In this document: positions 1-8,670 of the stretch, one piece after another
Layout: every line of letters begins with the position of its first letter
Position numbering within the stretch: the first letter of the stretch is position 1
Origin: Deltaproteobacteria bacterium
GTDB lineage: Bacteria; Myxococcota; Polyangia; Haliangiales; Haliangiaceae
Reading direction: 5' to 3'
Assembly: GCA_018262455.1 (NCBI GenBank)
Contig: JAGSPR010000022.1
Location: 1 to 28,194, forward strand
Length of the DNA: 28,194 bases
Program-made: the position numbers and the translations under genes
Notes under the pieces: model-generated
Seen by the model: the letters and a program-made list of their open reading frames with translations, nothing else
What the model was told of the DNA's origin: nothing
The model's database searches: none

Positions 1-983
1 GCGGTGTGGGCGCCCTCTGGTAGCCCCGCGCCGCGCGCGGCGCGCGCGGCTTGGTCCCTGCCGCCGAAGGTGCCCTGGTAGAACGCGTTCATCAGGGGGT
101 CGAACTTGGCGGGCCGGAGGATCGTGTAGGACTGATCGAGCAGATCGGGCACCGGGTCGGTCTGGAATTCGCGCACGTTGTCGGCCGGGCTGTCCATGAT
201 CGCGGCCTGGAACGCGGCGGGATCGCGGATCAGCTCCTCGGCGATCCGGTGGCCGCCGCCGCTGCAGCCGACCGCCACCGCACGGGCCGGGTCGTGGGCG
301 AGCTCGGCGCGCGCCCAGACCCACACCGCGTGATCGAACGAGCCACCGTAGCGGCGACCGCCGTAATAGCCGTCGCCGTCCGCGCCGGTGCCGTGGCCGG
401 CGTCGCCCCAGCAATTGCCGGGCAGGACCACGGTGGCGCCGAGCCGGGCCAGCGCCACCGCGCTCCGACCGACCGAGGTCGACACGATGTTGCGCTTGGC
501 GCCCTTGCGGGTGCTCTGCTCGACGCCGCGCGTACCATGGTCGGGATCGACGCCGAAGGTCGAGGCGAGCTCGGGAGACAGCTTGTAGACCTCGATCGCG
601 ATGGACTCCTCGAACTCGAGGCTGTCGCCGTGGGGCATGAACACCAGGGTCTGGGTGTCGGTGCCCGCGAGCGGCCGGAGGACCTCGAAGTAGGCGGACT
701 CGCCGGGGCCCTCGGCGGCCTCGGGCAGGGCATTCCAGTCGGTGCCATCGGCGCGCAGGCAATGGAAGCCCGGCACCTCGTAGCGCTCGCCGGTCAGCAT
801 CTCGCCGGCGGGCAGGTACAGGCTGGTGCGCGCGGTGCTGTCGAACGCGACGTTGAGATCGGGATCCGGCCCGGTCGTCACCATGTACTGAAACTCGAGC
901 AGCGGCTCGAAGATCGGCGGCGGGGGAGCGTCTTCCCCGCAGGCCATGACCGTCACCACCGAGAACACCCACGCGTTGCGCAT
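1..983 (-). CDS. alpha/beta-hydrolase-fold esterase lipoprotein, partial (C-terminus off window)
   Basis: The reading frame starts at ATG 983 and stays open to the left window edge, so the C-terminus is missing. The N-terminus is a short hydrophobic leader ending in a lipobox-like VMAC (Cys15), suggesting an envelope lipoprotein. The serine nucleophile elbow is G-C-S-G-G with Ser241. It sits after a segment reading GNCWGD near residue 198, and is followed by helix-like sequence and DSPADN. The elbow and its surroundings resemble serine esterases such as the poly(hydroxybutyrate) depolymerase, feruloyl esterase and pectin acetylesterase groups, but I cannot choose between them. The catalytic His is probably outside the window or near its edge. 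It lies 33 bases downstream of rbgA on the same strand and could be co-transcribed, although no functional link is apparent. Hydrolase fold is likely; substrate is unknown. Confidence 0.72.
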   Translation of the reverse strand, partial: MRNAWVFSVVTVMACGEDAPPPPIFEPLLEFQYMVTTGPDPDLNVAFDSTARTSLYLPAGEMLTGERYEVPGFHCLRADGTDWNALPEAAEGPGESAYFEVLRPLAGTDTQTLVFMPHGDSLEFEESIAIEVYKLSPELASTFGVDPDHGTRGVEQSTRKGAKRNIVSTSVGRSAVALARLGATVVLPGNCWGDAGHGTGADGDGYYGGRRYGGSFDHAVWVWARAELAHDPARAVAVGCSGGGHRIAEELIRDPAAFQAAIMDSPADNVREFQTDPVPDLLDQSYTILRPAKFDPLMNAFYQGTFGGRDQAARAARGAGLPEGAHT

Positions 984-1016
984 GTCGCCAGGGTTAAGCG
1001 GCCAGGCCCGGGGATG

Positions 1017-1874
1017 TCAACGCATTTCGTCGAGCGGCCGGGTATCGACAGGCGGCGCTTCGAGGCTGATCGGCCCCAGCGTGCCAGCGCGGAACTCGTG
1101 GACGAGGAGCTCCGCCGCCTTGTGTAGATCGACGACGCCGCCCTTGCGCAGCCCGCCGCGACGTCGACCGATCTCGGTGAGCAGCGCCTGGGCGTCCCTG
1201 GGCGCTGCTGCGAGCTTGTAGCGGGTCACGATCAGCTGCGGATACCGAGCGAGCAGGAACTCGGCACCGAACATCCCGATCGTCAGGTAGTCGATCGCGG
1301 TATCCGGGATCGAGCCCGCGAGCGCGAGCCGAAACGCGCGCGGCTCGTGCTCGATCTTCGGCCACATCAGGCCGGGGGTGTCGGTGATCATCATCCCGCT
1401 GGCAAGGGTGACCGCCTGCTGGTCCTTGGTGACCGCGGGCTTGTCGGAGACCTTGGCAACGGCGCGATTCATCAACGTGTTGAGCAGCGTCGACTTGCCG
1501 ACGTTCGGGACGCCCGCGATCAGCGCGCGCACGGCCTTGTCAGGACCTCGGTGATCCGCGAGGTGGCGGCACAGCTCGGCGATCCGCTTGCGCGTCACCT
1601 CCGGACGATCGGTCGTGGAGGCGAACGCCTTCACGCCCGGCTCGGCCTCGAGGTAAGCCACCCAGGCGCGGGTGACCTCGGGGTCGGCGAGATCGCTCTT
1701 CGTGAGCACCTTGATCACCGGCTTGCTGCCGCGGAGCTCGGCGACCACCGGGTTCGAGCTCGCCTTGGGCAGCCGCCCATCGAGGACCTCGATGACGACA
1801 TCTTGCGAGGGCATCAGCGCGGCCAGCTCGCGCCGGGCCTTGGTCATGTGGCCCGGGTACCACTGGAGAGACAT
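1017..1874 (-). CDS. rbgA: ribosome biogenesis GTPase RbgA/YlqF
   Basis: A circularly permuted GTPase: the G4 motif TKSD (residues 58-61) comes before the G1 P-loop GVPNVGKST (121-129) and G3 DTPG (165-168). This order is diagnostic of the YlqF/RbgA/YawG family. The N-terminal WYPGHMTKARRE is the family signature. At 285 residues it matches the usual length. RbgA is known to act in the cytoplasm in late assembly of the 50S ribosomal subunit. The C-terminal helical region, which binds ribosomal RNA in RbgA, is present. ATG 1874 is preceded by AGGAG three bases upstream, a tight but usable ribosome site. The gene follows the DUF924 gene by 60 bases on the same strand. Confidence 0.95.
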   Translation of the reverse strand: MSLQWYPGHMTKARRELAALMPSQDVVIEVLDGRLPKASSNPVVAELRGSKPVIKVLTKSDLADPEVTRAWVAYLEAEPGVKAFASTTDRPEVTRKRIAELCRHLADHRGPDKAVRALIAGVPNVGKSTLLNTLMNRAVAKVSDKPAVTKDQQAVTLASGMMITDTPGLMWPKIEHEPRAFRLALAGSIPDTAIDYLTIGMFGAEFLLARYPQLIVTRYKLAAAPRDAQALLTEIGRRRGGLRKGGVVDLHKAAELLVHEFRAGTLGPISLEAPPVDTRPLDEMR

Positions 1875-1934
1875 CGGCTCCTGTTCTACCTGGTCGGTCG
1901 ACGAGATGCGCGACGCGGGCAGGCGATCTCGCCG

Positions 1935-2504
1935 TCAGAACGAGGACAACGGTTCTGCGAGGAATGCGAGCTCGGCCGGCGTCGAACCGCGACCGAGCGC
2001 CGCGTTACGGTGCGGAAACCGGCCGAACCGACGGATGATCTCGTGGTGCCGAAGCACGTAGATCATCTCGTCGTCTGCGGTCGCGCCCGGGTGTTGCTTC
2101 GCCCACCGCGAGAACAGCTCGACCGAGCGATCCTGATCTGCGAGGGATTCGCTGTGCTGGAACGGCAAGTAGAAGAACACCCGGCGATCGAGCGGCACGG
2201 CCAGGTCCAGCTGGCGCTGGATCGCCCGGTCAGCGACGTCTCGGGCTCGGCTGTCATGTTCGAACGCCCTGGCCGAGCCCCGGTGGATGTTCCGCGGAAA
2301 CTGGTCGAGCACGATGGTCAGGGCGAGCGCGCCATCACCATCGGCCATCCAGGCATCGAGGGCGCCGCTCGCAGCGGCCGAGATGACCGGACCGAACCGT
2401 TGCCGGATCTCGTCGTCGAACACCGGGTCCTTGTCGAACCACAGCGCCCGGGCCCGATCGCTGAACCAGAGCTCGAGGACCTCGATCGCCGCGACGGCGC
2501 TCAC
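1935..2504 (-). CDS. DUF924 family protein
   Basis: A 189-residue protein with the hallmarks of DUF924: an N-terminal VLELWFSD segment, the central motif VLDQFPRNIHRGSARAFEHD and a C-terminal HHEIIRRFGRFPHRN. The fold is helical and TPR-like in solved family members, and the biochemical role is unknown. No signal peptide is seen, so it is probably cytoplasmic. The start is GTG at 2504, overlapping the TGA stop of the upstream diheme lipoprotein gene as GTGA. This implies translational coupling to that exported protein despite the different cell compartment. Family membership is secure; function cannot be given. Confidence 0.9.
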   Translation of the reverse strand: MSAVAAIEVLELWFSDRARALWFDKDPVFDDEIRQRFGPVISAAASGALDAWMADGDGALALTIVLDQFPRNIHRGSARAFEHDSRARDVADRAIQRQLDLAVPLDRRVFFYLPFQHSESLADQDRSVELFSRWAKQHPGATADDEMIYVLRHHEIIRRFGRFPHRNAALGRGSTPAELAFLAEPLSSF

Positions 2505-4504
2505 CGCGGGCGACCGCTGAGGTTGGAGAGCTTGATCGCGTCGGAGATGCAGCGGTCGAGCTCGGCCCGCGTCTTGTATTTCACGCGGCAGGCCTCGATC
2601 GCGGCCAGGCTCGTCACCGTGATCAACCCCGGGGTGACCTGCTGCAGGTCCGAACGGACCGAGTCCTCCATCATTCGCCAGCTCGTCGGGCCTTTGGCGC
2701 TGGCGATCCGGTGGATCAGCGCGAAGGCGACTTCGGGTCGGTACGACGGGATCGCGTCCGAGCGATCGATGAAGTAGGCGCGCGCGGCCGTGGCGTCCGG
2801 GCCGGCCCAGATCGATCCGATGAAGGCATCGAGGAAGCGGGTGCGCTCGGGCTCGGCAAGCGGGTGGTCCTTGGGCATCTTGCCGAAAGCCACGGTCTCC
2901 AGCATGCCGACGACCGTGGAGCGGTCGAGCCGGGCCGCGGACAGGTCTGGGCGCCCGGCCTCGTGATCGTGGCAGTCCAGGCAGTGGGTCTCGAGCTGCG
3001 CGTGCAGCTCACCGACCGGCGAGATGGTGTCGCGCGGTGGGCGCGCCGGCTCCGGCGTCCGCTGAGCGGTCGCGGCCGCGTGGCGCGCCGGCCAGACGGT
3101 GACGAGCGCGTGCAGGGAGGTGCGCATGAGCTCGCGCGCCGACGTCGCGTTGGGGCGCATGCTGGCCTCCACGGCGGAGATCTGGCCTGGGGTGACCTGG
3201 TTGCCGAGCACGTACTCGGCGAAGTCACGGGCCATGCAGTGGCGAAACTCGGGCTGGGCGACGGCCAGCTGGGCGAAGCCGTGGGGATTGAGCTCCGCCT
3301 CGCCACGCGAATCCTGGATGTCGCGGACGTAGAGCGGACCGCGACCGGTCAGCTGCAGCTTGGGCGTGAAGAACGCCTGGAGGTTGTCGTTGGTGAAGCC
3401 CCAGAAGAACTGGAAGCCGTAGTCGAGCCGCGCATGGCAGTTGGTGCAGATCGGACGCGCCGCCAGGTCCTTCCAGCCCTCGCTCTTGATCTGCAGGTCC
3501 GCGCCCACGATGCTGAGCAGGGTCTCGGGGCTCGCTCCGACGGAGTCGGGGTCGATGCACCACAGCACGTCGTCGATGGACGTCATCCGTTGACGCCGGT
3601 CGAGGTTGAAGTGGACGATCTGCGGCGATGTGAGAATGCCGGCGTTCTGTCCGGGCGCCAGATCTTCGCGGGGGGCCCACTTGCCCGCGGTCGGCCAGGA
3701 GGCCAGCTCGCGGAACGACGCCTCCGGGATCTCGCGGCGCGCGTTCTCCGCGGTGAACGTGCGCATGAGGAACTCCGCGTTGCGATCGCGGAAGCTCTCG
3801 TTGGAGGTGAAGATCTGCTCGACCGGCAGGTTGTGGGCGATGTTGTACGCGACCGATCGTTTGACCTCATCCCGCATGCTGGCTGCGAGCTGCTTGTGTC
3901 GGTCCGAAGAGTCGAAACAGCGGATCAGGTTGGGGCCACAGCCGCAGCGATTCGTCGTCGTCTCCAGATAAGGGGTGTTCTCCGATAGACACGCCATCTC
4001 GGGCTCGCCCTTGGGGACCTCCACCATCCACTGGTCGGGTCGATAGGAGTCGGGGCAGACCCGGATCGAGTCCTCGGTTCCCTCGAGCAGCGCCCACCAG
4101 GGACGGACCGCCACGGCCTCCTCCCACTTGCAGGGCTTGAACAGGTAGTAGACGGAGCGCGGGCCATCCGTGTGAGACAGCCCAAACCCCTCGGGCGCGC
4201 CGAGCGCATTCTGGTTGAGGAACTGCCGGAGGATGATCAGCGGGGCTACCTCGGACTCGAACGCCTTGGTGGCCAGCAGGCCATCGATGTAACCGGCCAC
4301 CGTGAGCTGGCCGGCGTCGAGCCGGCGTCGGGTTTGTTCCAGCTCCGAAGGAGATGGCGTCTGGCTCGTCGCGAGCACGGCGAGCGTCCGCAGCAGCTCG
4401 GGATCCGCCTTGGCCGGCATGGCCTTGGGAGCCCGCGGCTCGGGTCCGCAGGCCGAGATCACCATGCCGATCGCCACCACGCTGTGAAGAAGCGGTCGCA
4501 TCAT
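2501..4504 (-). CDS. diheme c-type cytochrome lipoprotein, DUF1501 partner
   Basis: The start is ATG 4504, overlapping the stop of the DUF1501 gene as ATGA; a second ATG follows directly at 4501. This gives 667 residues. A longer frame reaching 4951 is only read-through of the other frame of the neighbour. The leader ends in a lipobox ISAC with Cys19, so the protein is probably a lipid-anchored envelope protein. There are two haem c motifs: CTNCH at 353-357 and CLDCH at 508-512. A cysteine cluster with CGCG lies near residue 195. The body resembles the large cytochrome-like proteins (DUF1549/1553/1588/1592 group) that accompany DUF1501 proteins in Planctomycetes and Myxococcota, but I cannot assign a named domain. 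Electron transfer is inferred from the haem sites. The electron donor and substrate are unknown. Confidence 0.82.
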   Translation of the reverse strand: MMRPLLHSVVAIGMVISACGPEPRAPKAMPAKADPELLRTLAVLATSQTPSPSELEQTRRRLDAGQLTVAGYIDGLLATKAFESEVAPLIILRQFLNQNALGAPEGFGLSHTDGPRSVYYLFKPCKWEEAVAVRPWWALLEGTEDSIRVCPDSYRPDQWMVEVPKGEPEMACLSENTPYLETTTNRCGCGPNLIRCFDSSDRHKQLAASMRDEVKRSVAYNIAHNLPVEQIFTSNESFRDRNAEFLMRTFTAENARREIPEASFRELASWPTAGKWAPREDLAPGQNAGILTSPQIVHFNLDRRQRMTSIDDVLWCIDPDSVGASPETLLSIVGADLQIKSEGWKDLAARPICTNCHARLDYGFQFFWGFTNDNLQAFFTPKLQLTGRGPLYVRDIQDSRGEAELNPHGFAQLAVAQPEFRHCMARDFAEYVLGNQVTPGQISAVEASMRPNATSARELMRTSLHALVTVWPARHAAATAQRTPEPARPPRDTISPVGELHAQLETHCLDCHDHEAGRPDLSAARLDRSTVVGMLETVAFGKMPKDHPLAEPERTRFLDAFIGSIWAGPDATAARAYFIDRSDAIPSYRPEVAFALIHRIASAKGPTSWRMMEDSVRSDLQQVTPGLITVTSLAAIEACRVKYKTRAELDRCISDAIKLSNLSGRPR

Positions 4505-5790
4505 GCCCCGGTGAGGAAGGTGAGGTGCTTGCCGGCGTAGCCGTAGAGCTCCGGGTTTCCGCCGTCCAGCGCGATCAAGGTGGTGCCGATATCGTCGACC
4601 CGCAGCAGGTGCCCACCCGGGGCTGGCCGTCCGGTTGCGAGCGAGATCGGCACCGCGGCCATGTCCCGGCCGGTGGCCCCATAGGTCGCGCCGGTCACCA
4701 ACCCAGGACCGTAGAACAGGTGGGGGCTCTGCGGAAAGTGGTCCTTTCCGTGCGCTCCGTTGAGCCGGGGAAACCGCCCGATCTCGCTGCCGACGATGAC
4801 CACGGTTTGCTGGGACAGCGGCCGGCCGTCGACCGTGCGGCGGTCGAGCTCGACGAACAGCCTGTCGAGCAGAAACGCCAGATACTCGATCATGGTCGGC
4901 TGGATGGTCGTGTTCCAGAGATGGGTATCGAAGTCCTGGTTGCCGACACACAACGTCGCGCAGCGGGTCAGGCCGTGCTCGAACAACCAGAGCACTCGTT
5001 GCAGGTCCCGACCATTGCGATACGAGTCCTCACAAGGCCCGGAGCTCCAGCAGGAGTCTTTGCGCCCGGCCCCCCAGTCGACGGGTGCAAACTTCGGCGC
5101 GACTGCGACCCGCGCGAACAGCTCGGCCGATGAGCGCAGGCTCTCCGCGGTCGTCGTCTGGGCCGCGGACGCACGCACGCCACCGAGCCGCCCGGCCTCG
5201 CGACGCAGCGCCTTGGCTGCCTCGACGAGATCGTCCGGATCCGCCTGGTCGAGGTGCTCGAACAGTCCCGGTCGGTTGCCATAGGTCATGGTGCCGGGTT
5301 CACCCAGGTACGCGGGCGTGAACGCGCCGGCATTGACCGCACCCATGTTGATGGCGCCCGTGGCTTCGCGCGCGCGGCGAGCCCCGAGGATCTCCATCAG
5401 CGTCGGCGAACCGGGCGCCGAGCGGGTCTTGCAGTGCATGACATTGGACAGCCCGGTCACGTGATTGGCCGAGTTCTGGCGGAACGCGTTGACGATCGCG
5501 AGCCGCGGCATCCAGCGGGCCAGCGCCCGGAAGCCCGGTCCGAGCCGGCCGCCGCTGGTCTCGACGATCTCGCCGGGGCCGAACGGGACATCGATGCCCT
5601 GGTCGACCTCGCTGACCTTCTTGGGGTCCGTGGCGTAGATGGCGTCCATGCCGCCCTGAGGGATGATGTGAAGGTAGAAGCGCGGTCGCGAGGACGTGGT
5701 CGCGTGCGCAGGCCGCTCCCGGATCAGCGGCCAGGCCGACGCAGCGATCGCGCTGCCCTTCAGGAGACCCAAGACCTGCCGACGATCCAT
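4501..5790 (-). CDS. DUF1501 family protein, Tat-exported
   Basis: A 429-residue protein starting at ATG 5790. This start puts a twin-arginine leader first (DRRQVLGLLKGSAIAASAW, cleavage likely after PAHA near residue 30). The longer frame to 5847 would add 19 residues before it. The body has DUF1501 features: FYLHIIPQGGMD early on, HVTG with a following CKTRS segment, and a late HGKDHFPQSPHLF then GPGLVTGATYG. DUF1501 proteins fall in the alkaline-phosphatase-like/sulfatase-like superfamily and usually carry a Tat signal; no substrate has been established that I know of. The gene overlaps the diheme lipoprotein gene by four bases, so the two are very likely made together and act in the periplasm as a pair. 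Confidence 0.9.
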   Translation of the reverse strand: MDRRQVLGLLKGSAIAASAWPLIRERPAHATTSSRPRFYLHIIPQGGMDAIYATDPKKVSEVDQGIDVPFGPGEIVETSGGRLGPGFRALARWMPRLAIVNAFRQNSANHVTGLSNVMHCKTRSAPGSPTLMEILGARRAREATGAINMGAVNAGAFTPAYLGEPGTMTYGNRPGLFEHLDQADPDDLVEAAKALRREAGRLGGVRASAAQTTTAESLRSSAELFARVAVAPKFAPVDWGAGRKDSCWSSGPCEDSYRNGRDLQRVLWLFEHGLTRCATLCVGNQDFDTHLWNTTIQPTMIEYLAFLLDRLFVELDRRTVDGRPLSQQTVVIVGSEIGRFPRLNGAHGKDHFPQSPHLFYGPGLVTGATYGATGRDMAAVPISLATGRPAPGGHLLRVDDIGTTLIALDGGNPELYGYAGKHLTFLTGA

Positions 5791-5929
5791 GATTGACGCT
5801 AGCAGATGGCTCTTTCCAGGCGGGCTCGAACGGGAACTACCCTCCACCTGAGGCGATCTGTCATCGGGGGAGAGGTGGTCGATCGAATGTCCGTGCGGGC
5901 GCAGGTAGGTGAACGTGGTCGCGCCGGTG

Positions 5930-7189
5930 TCACGCCGCGTACGCGGCGAGCGCGCGTTCGACCGTCAGCAGGAACGCACGGATCGACTGATCGAGCGCGC
6001 GGCGCGGCGTGTCCTCGAGGCGCGTGTGCGAGATGCCCGGGCTGCTCTGAGCGAACACCATCGCGGTCGGTACGATCGCCGCCATCTCGGCGGCGTCGTG
6101 GAGCGGGCCCGACGGGAGATCCGGTGCACTGCCGGTGACCTCCTTGATCGACGCGCGGGCGAGCTTCATCAGGCCCTCGTCGAACGGGCGCGGCGTGATG
6201 TGGAGGAGCGGGCTCCAGGCCACGGTCACGTGGTGCTTCCTCGCTGCCTTCGCCGCGGCCTTTCTGGCATCGGCGAGCATCTTCGCGAGGACCTTGCCGT
6301 CGAGCGCGCGCAGATCGATCGAGATCTCGGTGGAGCCCGGCACCGCGGTGACGAAGTTGGGCTCGACCTTGACCACGCCGCACGTCGCGACGACGCGGGT
6401 GCGTGGCGTCTTGCCCGAGTACGCGATGCTGATCTCGCGGCAGGCGAGCGCGAACTCGGCGGCGGCGAGGAACGCGTCCTTGCGGAGATGGATCGGTGCG
6501 GCGCCGGAGTGCGCGGCCTGGCCGACGAACTTCAGGTTGTAGCGCTCGACCCCCATCGTGCCGAGCACGACGCCGACGGGCCGCTTGATCTCCTCGAGCA
6601 CGGGTCCCTGTTCGATGTGAAGCTCGAGATAGGCGACGGCCCTGAGCGTCTTGAAGTAGGCGTGCGCCGTGCCCATGCCATCGAGGGTGATGCCGTTCTC
6701 GGCGAGTGCCGCGGGTAGCTTGACGCCCTGGCGATCGACGAGGTGCGCGAGCTCGCCGTGGGCATCGAGTGCGCCAGCGGAGGCGGCGGAGCCGGTGAGG
6801 CTGCGCCCGAACCGCGCGCCCTCCTCGTCAGCCCAGTCGACGAGGTGCAACGTGAGCGGCGGCGTGCCGCGCGCGTGCTCGCGGCGCAGGACCTCGAGAC
6901 CCGCCAGGACGCCGAGACAGCCGTCGAGCCAGCCACCGCCGGGCACGGAGTCGAGGTGGCTGCCGATCACGATGCTGCGCGGCGATCCGCCGGGCAGGGT
7001 GGCCCACAGGTTCCCGGCGCCGTCGCGATGCGGCTCGAGGCCGAGCTCGGTCTGCAGCTTCGCGGTGAACCAGGCGCGTGTCTTGCGCCAGATCGGGCCC
7101 CACGCAACGCGCTGCGCGCCCCGCTCGTCCGAGGTCAGGGCAGCGAGCTCTTCGAGGTCGGCGATCACGCGGCGGGACGTCGGCTTCAT
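5930..7189 (-). CDS. M20-family Zn amidohydrolase (N-carbamoyl-L-amino acid hydrolase / allantoate amidohydrolase type)
   Basis: A 419-residue protein of the HyuC/AmaB/AllC branch of peptidase family M20. The metal ligands are visible in order: GSHLDSVP (His78), WLDG (Asp89), DEEG (Glu122/Glu123), LELHIEQGPVLE (His191) and a C-terminal LHDAAEMA (His near 373). The LHIEQGPVLE motif is typical of carbamoylases and allantoate amidohydrolases rather than general M20 peptidases. Such enzymes remove an N-carbamoyl or related group in the cytoplasm during hydantoin, pyrimidine or purine breakdown. No hydantoinase or allantoinase is seen nearby, so the actual substrate is open. The gene starts 21 bases after the acyl-CoA dehydrogenase stop and is probably in the same transcript. 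Confidence 0.88.
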   Translation of the reverse strand: MKPTSRRVIADLEELAALTSDERGAQRVAWGPIWRKTRAWFTAKLQTELGLEPHRDGAGNLWATLPGGSPRSIVIGSHLDSVPGGGWLDGCLGVLAGLEVLRREHARGTPPLTLHLVDWADEEGARFGRSLTGSAASAGALDAHGELAHLVDRQGVKLPAALAENGITLDGMGTAHAYFKTLRAVAYLELHIEQGPVLEEIKRPVGVVLGTMGVERYNLKFVGQAAHSGAAPIHLRKDAFLAAAEFALACREISIAYSGKTPRTRVVATCGVVKVEPNFVTAVPGSTEISIDLRALDGKVLAKMLADARKAAAKAARKHHVTVAWSPLLHITPRPFDEGLMKLARASIKEVTGSAPDLPSGPLHDAAEMAAIVPTAMVFAQSSPGISHTRLEDTPRRALDQSIRAFLLTVERALAAYAA

Positions 7190-7210
7190 CGAGGCCGACG
7201 ATACGCCAGG

Positions 7211-8392
7211 TCACGCCAGGTCGCGCAGCAGCTCGCGTGCGATGACCAGCCGCTGGATCTCGCTGGTGCCTTCGTAGATGCGCGTCACGCGGGCATCGCG
7301 GTACATGCGTTCGATCGGGTACTCGCGCGAGTAGCCGTAGCCGCCGTGCAGCTGGACCACGCGATCGACGATCCGGCCGCAGGCCTCGGAGGCGAACAGC
7401 TTGGCCATGCTCGTCTCGGCCGGCGCCTTGTCCCCGCCATCCAGCAGGCGGGCCGCACGGAGCGCGAGCAGCCAGCTCGCGTCGAGCTCGGTGCGGCAGT
7501 CCGCGAGGACGAACTGCGTGTTCTGGAAGTCGGCCAGCGCGCGACCGAACGCGTGACGCTCGCGGACGTAGCTCACGCCGGCGGCGAGGGCAGCTTCGGC
7601 GATGCCGATCGAGAGCGCGGCGATGCCGACCCGGCCGGCGCCCAGGGCGGACAGCGCGAGCACGTAGCCGTGCCCGCGCGCGCCGACCAGGCAGTCGCGC
7701 GAGATCCGGCAGTCCGAGAAGTGCAGCGCGACGGTGCCCGAGGCGCGCTGCCCCATCTTGTGCTCCTCCTTGCCGACCACGAGGCCCGGCGTGCCGCGCG
7801 GCACGAGGAACAGGCTGATGCCGGCGGGCCCGGGGCCATCGGTGCGGGCGAACACCAGGTGGAAGGCCGCGTGCGCGCCGCTCGTGATCCACGCCTTGGA
7901 GCCCGTGAGGATCCAGTCGTCGCCGTCCTGTCGCGCGGTCGTCGTGAGCGCCGCGGCATCGGAGCCACAACCTGGTTCACTGAGCGCGAAGCTCGCGATG
8001 CCCAGCGTGCCTGCGGCGTACGGCCGCAACCACCGGTCGTGCTGCGCGGGCGACCCGTGATCGGCGAGGATCTTCGCGACGAGGTTGCTGGACGCGAGCA
8101 CGACGGCGGTCGACGCGCAGGCCTCGGCGATTGCCTGCATCGCGAGCACGTAGCCAACATTGTCGGTGCCGGCCCCCCCGAGCTCGGCAGACACCTTCAT
8201 CGTGAGCAGGCCGAGCTCGGCCAGCCCGGTCAGCTCGTCGAGGGGGTAGGTGCCATCACGGTCCCGTTCCGCGGCGCGCGGCGCGAGGCGGCTGGTCGCG
8301 AAGCTGCGGGCCGCCCGCGCGATCATCACCTGCTCGTCGGTGAGATCCATCGCGATCCGGGAGAGCCTGTGGTCCACGGAGGACATGCTCAC
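7211..8392 (-). CDS. acyl-CoA dehydrogenase
   Basis: A 393-residue FAD-dependent acyl-CoA dehydrogenase. Seen in order: helical N-terminal domain, the FAD/substrate strand motif [24 protein letters not shown], and the C-terminal helical domain with RHAFGRAL and [30 protein letters not shown] carries the catalytic base Glu374. The glutamate position and length fit short- to medium-chain or butyryl-CoA-like enzymes, but chain length cannot be read from sequence alone. The reaction is alpha,beta-dehydrogenation of an acyl-CoA, passing electrons to ETF. The outermost start, GTG 8392, overlaps the SEC-C gene stop as GTGA. ATG codons at 8386 and 8350 are alternatives; the one at 8350 begins MDLTDEQ, the usual family start. 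Confidence 0.93.
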   Translation of the reverse strand: MSMSSVDHRLSRIAMDLTDEQVMIARAARSFATSRLAPRAAERDRDGTYPLDELTGLAELGLLTMKVSAELGGAGTDNVGYVLAMQAIAEACASTAVVLASSNLVAKILADHGSPAQHDRWLRPYAAGTLGIASFALSEPGCGSDAAALTTTARQDGDDWILTGSKAWITSGAHAAFHLVFARTDGPGPAGISLFLVPRGTPGLVVGKEEHKMGQRASGTVALHFSDCRISRDCLVGARGHGYVLALSALGAGRVGIAALSIGIAEAALAAGVSYVRERHAFGRALADFQNTQFVLADCRTELDASWLLALRAARLLDGGDKAPAETSMAKLFASEACGRIVDRVVQLHGGYGYSREYPIERMYRDARVTRIYEGTSEIQRLVIARELLRDLA

Positions 8393-8637
8393 ACCGAGCG
8401 ACGTCGTGCGGCCGTCGACATCTTGCGCGACGCGGCCTCCGGCTTGGGCGCTTGCTGCTTGGCGCGGGCGCCACGAGCATCGACAGGCGGGGCCGAAGGA
8501 CCGGCGGCGGCAGCGGCGGCAACCTGGGCGGCGGCGGCCGCGACCCGAGCGGCTTCATCGGTCTCGAGACAGCACTTCTTGTACTTGGAACCCGAGCCGC
8601 AGTGGCAGGGGTCGTTGCGACCTGGGCGCTCTGACAT
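8389..8637 (-). CDS. SEC-C zinc-motif protein
   Basis: An 82-residue protein starting at ATG 8637. The N-terminal 25 residues form a SEC-C motif, [18 protein letters not shown], the short zinc-binding tail known from SecA and many small proteins. It is followed by an alanine-rich stretch (two runs of alanine broken by Val/Gln) and a basic tail. There is no other domain. SEC-C motifs are thought to mediate binding to SecB or ribosomes; here the role is unknown. The stop overlaps the acyl-CoA dehydrogenase GTG start. The motif lies at the N-terminus rather than at the C-terminus as in SecA. Confidence 0.88.
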   Translation of the reverse strand: MSERPGRNDPCHCGSGSKYKKCCLETDEAARVAAAAAQVAAAAAAGPSAPPVDARGARAKQQAPKPEAASRKMSTAARRRSV

Positions 8638-8670
8638 CCGGGCACTCTAGACCAGAACCCGATCGCGCGA

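Noticed and set aside
4505..4951. N-terminal extension of the diheme lipoprotein frame by 149 residues
   Set aside because: It lies inside the DUF1501 gene in another frame, is arginine/proline-rich, and would bury the lipoprotein leader.
6743..8650. A 635-residue open frame on the plus strand opposite the amidohydrolase and acyl-CoA dehydrogenase genes
   Set aside because: Arg/Gly/Glu/Ala-rich translation without domains. It mirrors real genes on the other strand, as expected from third-position GC bias. The same applies to other long antisense frames such as 1347-2777, 8692-9699, 12776-14479 and 22201-23859.
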